From the NCBI GenBank assembly GCA_019686145.1, contig JADGHK010000078.1, forward strand, positions 1 through 8,441: DNA of 8,441 nt, given 5' to 3'. Below are positions 7,601 through 8,441 of this stretch, in pieces. Every line of letters starts with the position of its first letter. Position 1 is the stretch's first letter. The notes beneath the pieces were generated by a model. The model had not been told where the DNA came from and did not search any database. It worked only from the letters and a program-made list of their open reading frames with translations. This DNA comes from Bryobacteraceae bacterium. GTDB lineage: Bacteria > Acidobacteriota > Terriglobia > Bryobacterales > Bryobacteraceae. Made by a program: the position numbers and the translations under genes.

Positions 7601-8075
7601 CGAGCGCCTTCGCGTCTTCGTAGCGCTCCTGCAGCAAAGTCTCGTTGATGTCGCCCCTGAGGCAGGCCGACATCGCGATCAGGCCTTTGGAATGCTGCGC
7701 CAGAAGATCTTTGTCGATGCGAGGCTTATAGTAAAAACCGTCCAGGTACCCGGTCGAGACCAGCTTGATTAGATTGCGATAGCCTTCCTGGTTCTCACAC
7801 AGAAGGACCAAGTGGTTATACCGGTTGGTGTCCGACTTTACTTTGTGGCCCTGCTGCGCTACATAGACTTCGCAACCGATGATCGGGTGGATGCCCTTCT
7901 CTTTGGCCTTGTTGTAAAACTCGACGGCGCCAAAGAGATTGCCGTGATCGGTCATGGCGACCGCAGGCATATTCTGTGCCGACACGAGTTCCATCAACTG
8001 ATTGATCTCGCAGGCTCCATCGAGCAGCGAGTAGTCGGTGTGGCAGTGGAGATGGACGAAAGGATTGTCGGCCAT
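4617..8075 (-). CDS. dnaE: DNA polymerase III subunit alpha
   Basis: Catalytic subunit of the replicative C-family polymerase, 1152 aa, full length. The order is a PHP domain (about 5-275), palm/thumb/fingers (about 290-830), a helix-hairpin-helix region (about 825-890), an OB fold (about 985-1060) and a C-terminal tau-binding-like domain (about 1070-1152). The polymerase aspartates are Asp409 and Asp411 in MPDIDIDF and Asp562 in KMDFLGL; the nucleotide-binding GPGRGSAAGS is at 368-377. QAGLF at 916-920 fits the internal beta-clamp-binding motif. The PHP metal ligands appear complete: His10, His12, Asp19, His44, Glu69, His88, Cys138, Asp206 and His208. E. coli DnaE has lost several of these, so this enzyme may proofread by itself. 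The ATG start gives the expected FVHLHCHTDYSLLDG opening, but no strong ribosome-binding site precedes it and an inverted repeat covers its leader. It is DnaE1-like rather than PolC or the error-prone DnaE2. Confidence 0.99.
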   Translation of the reverse strand: MADNPFVHLHCHTDYSLLDGACEINQLMELVSAQNMPAVAMTDHGNLFGAVEFYNKAKEKGIHPIIGCEVYVAQQGHKVKSDTNRYNHLVLLCENQEGYRNLIKLVSTGYLDGFYYKPRIDKDLLAQHSKGLIAMSACLRGDINETLLQERYEDAKALAYQYQDMFGKGNFFLEIQDHGLDQDRMVMPLLNRLSKDTGIPLVATNDSHYLRKEDARVHEILLCIQTGKTMSDPNRMRFTQPAFYLKSREEMMALFGEIEHALDRTWEIAQRCQVNLEKVKEPFPRFDVPPEHTIDSYFEYVARQGFERRRPRLEMMAAKGILKHDLAEYSERLDREIKIIQQMKFSGYFLIVWDFIRFAKSSGIPVGPGRGSAAGSLVSYAMEITDIDPLQYGLLFERFLNPERVSMPDIDIDFCTHRRGEVIQYVTEKYGREQVAQIITFGTLGAKAALKDVARALDLTFSEADRITKLVPAQLNIKLKDAYEQEPGFEELARKDKRVREVLDTALKLEGMARNAGVHAAGVVISPVPLKELVPLYRTNRDEIVTQYDMGGLEKLGLLKMDFLGLTTLTIIHDTLRLIKKYRGLDLKIEDIPLTDSYTYERIFCNGYTSGVFQFESAGMRDILVRYKPDRIEDLIALNALYRPGPMGMIDDFIDRKHGRKEVVYDLPQMKDILEETFGVMVYQEQVMQMANVLAGYSLGEADLLRRAMGKKKPEEMAKQRERFIKGALERGLPQKKVEKVFELMEKFAGYGFNKSHSAAYAYLAFITAYLKAHYPVYFMSALLTSETGNTAKVVKYINECRDMGIKVLPPDVNTSDMDFTPDGDAIRFGLGAIKNVGANAVEAILKARAEKGNFRSLYQFCETVDLSSVNRRVIESLIKAGAMDSLEGTRSQKFAIVEAAMEAGQRAWKDRESGQAGLFFTTVDEPAPEPPLPDLPEWPSREKLAGEKEMIGFYVTGHPLDEYMDKVAELATHDTSNLENLEKGYEVALCGILTSIQRRRNKEGKLWASMQIEDLQGSVDAMVFASSYEQLAQQLVEDKAVLVKGVVMPEENAPPKISIKDVIPLDVARVPYPTLVSIRVRLGQNGNGDKAEALKQLFDRKPGQTEVRLRLEKPRDFALLLDITAKIRPDKEFKAALDSICGPESLEVLAT

Positions 8076-8113
8076 TTGCGCGGATCAACTCTAGTGTAGC
8101 GATCCGCAGCAAA
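8075..8113 (-). promoter_or_regulatory. Inverted repeat covering the dnaE leader and start-codon edge
   Basis: On the minus strand, TTTGCTGCGGATC (8101-8113) pairs with GATCCGCGCAAA (8075-8086) with all 12 bases matched and one bulged T; the loop is 14 bases. The second arm includes the first base of the dnaE ATG, and the first arm begins three bases after the tRNA CCA end. As RNA it would fold the whole dnaE initiation region into a stem. No U-run follows, so an intrinsic terminator is unlikely. A translational control element, a protein-binding operator, or a boundary for tRNA 3' processing are all possible. Confidence 0.6.
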
Positions 8114-8116
8114 GGA

Positions 8117-8193
8117 TGGTAGGGACGGGCAGATTCGAACTGCCGACCTTCCGCTTAGGAGGCGGACGCTCTATCCAACTGAGCTACGTCCCC
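8117..8193 (-). tRNA. tRNA-Arg (anticodon CCU)
   Basis: A complete cloverleaf of 77 bases including an encoded CCA (8117-8119). Arms on the minus strand: acceptor GGGGACG/CGTCCCT, D arm GCTC/GAGC with loop AGTTGGATA, anticodon stem TCCGC/GCGGA with loop CTCCTAA, a five-base variable loop AGGTC, and T arm GGCAG/CTGCC with loop TTCGAAT. The anticodon CCU (DNA CCT) reads the arginine codon AGG. A20 and C35, the known bacterial arginine identity bases, are both present. The discriminator is A73. One oddity is the terminal acceptor pair, which is a G1-U72 wobble. The 5' end lies inside the last codons of purD, so the tRNA must be cut from a purD transcript by RNase P or have a promoter inside purD. 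There is no integrase or duplicated tRNA fragment nearby, so no sign of use as an integration site. Confidence 0.97.
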
Positions 8194-8441
8194 GAACCTT
8201 CTCTATTGTAGCGTCTTAGTCCTTTGCGGCCAATGTCTTTCCGATAGTGCATGCCATCAAAGCGAATACGCTCGACGCCCCGGTAGGCGTTCTCGATGGC
8301 GCCGGAAAGCCCATGGCCGGATGCCGTCACGGCCAGCACACGGCCGCCCGCGGTCTCGAGCCCCTTCGGTCCGACACGCGTACCGGCTTGAAACACAACC
8401 GCTCCGGTCGCCTCGGCCTCGTCAATGCCCTCAATGAGGTC
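8184..8441 (-). CDS. purD: Phosphoribosylamine--glycine ligase (GAR synthetase), C-terminal part; 5' end outside window
   Basis: Only the last 85 codons are present; the reading frame is open to the window edge. PurD joins glycine to 5-phosphoribosylamine with ATP, the second step of purine synthesis. The fragment is the family's C-terminal domain: VVFQAGT, then GGRVLAVTASG, an alanine-rich helix with AYRGVERI, and FDGMHYRKDIGRKGL near the end. After this the chain has a short tail RRYNREGSGT that runs into the tRNA gene. The TAG stop (8184-8186) is made of tRNA bases 8-10, so the coding region and the tRNA share ten bases. The same strand and the overlap suggest that purD and the tRNA are on one primary transcript, which may continue into dnaE. 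Confidence 0.93.
   Translation of the reverse strand, partial: DLIEGIDEAEATGAVVFQAGTRVGPKGLETAGGRVLAVTASGHGLSGAIENAYRGVERIRFDGMHYRKDIGRKGLRRYNREGSGT

Noticed and set aside
8093..8098. TACACT in the loop of the inverted repeat as a possible -10 box for dnaE.
   Set aside because: The -35 position at suitable spacing falls in the tRNA 3' end (TACCAT), which does not resemble a -35 box.
8117..8193. tRNA gene as an attachment site for an integrated element.
   Set aside because: Both flanks are housekeeping genes, with no integrase and no repeated copy of the tRNA 3' end in the window.

Overview
The window is a housekeeping stretch from a moderately GC-rich, Gram-negative-type bacterium. DnaE, AccA and PurD are all bacterial types, and a membrane-fusion-protein efflux adaptor implies a double envelope. 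The style of DnaE (intact PHP metal site, no E. coli-like losses) and the neighbourhood look like an acidobacterium, perhaps near Solibacter/Bryobacter. That placement is an impression from reading the proteins, not a computed result. I see no mobile element, CRISPR array, phage gene or integrase.

Layout from right to left, all on the minus strand: the 3' end of purD (8184-8441, 5' end outside the window); a tRNA-Arg(CCU) with encoded CCA (8117-8193), whose 5' end overlaps purD; a strong inverted repeat (8075-8113) reaching the first base of the dnaE start codon; dnaE (4617-8075); accA (4617/4610 junction, 6-nt gap); and a small membrane-anchored four-cysteine protein (3400-3666) that starts with TTG inside the accA stop. 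These genes are so tightly packed that dnaE, accA and the small gene very likely share one transcript, possibly starting in or before purD. The 220-base gap at 3180-3399 holds a stem-loop and a terminator-like hairpin with a T-rich tail, which probably ends this operon.

Next, still on the minus strand, is a two-gene unit: a MacA/HlyD-type periplasmic adaptor (1764-3179) and a MacB/LolD-type ABC ATPase (1012-1749). The expected FtsX/MacB-type permease is absent from the window. The ATPase instead meets, stop to stop with one base between, a plus-strand D-2-hydroxyacid dehydrogenase (42-1010).

The genes serve DNA replication (dnaE), fatty-acid synthesis (accA), purine synthesis (purD), translation (tRNA-Arg), export (adaptor plus ATPase) and NAD(P)-dependent oxidoreduction. 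The core is ordinary. The points worth a second look are the purD/tRNA overlap, the inverted repeat over the dnaE start, the small Cys-rich protein coupled to accA, the missing permease, and the intact PHP proofreading site in DnaE.
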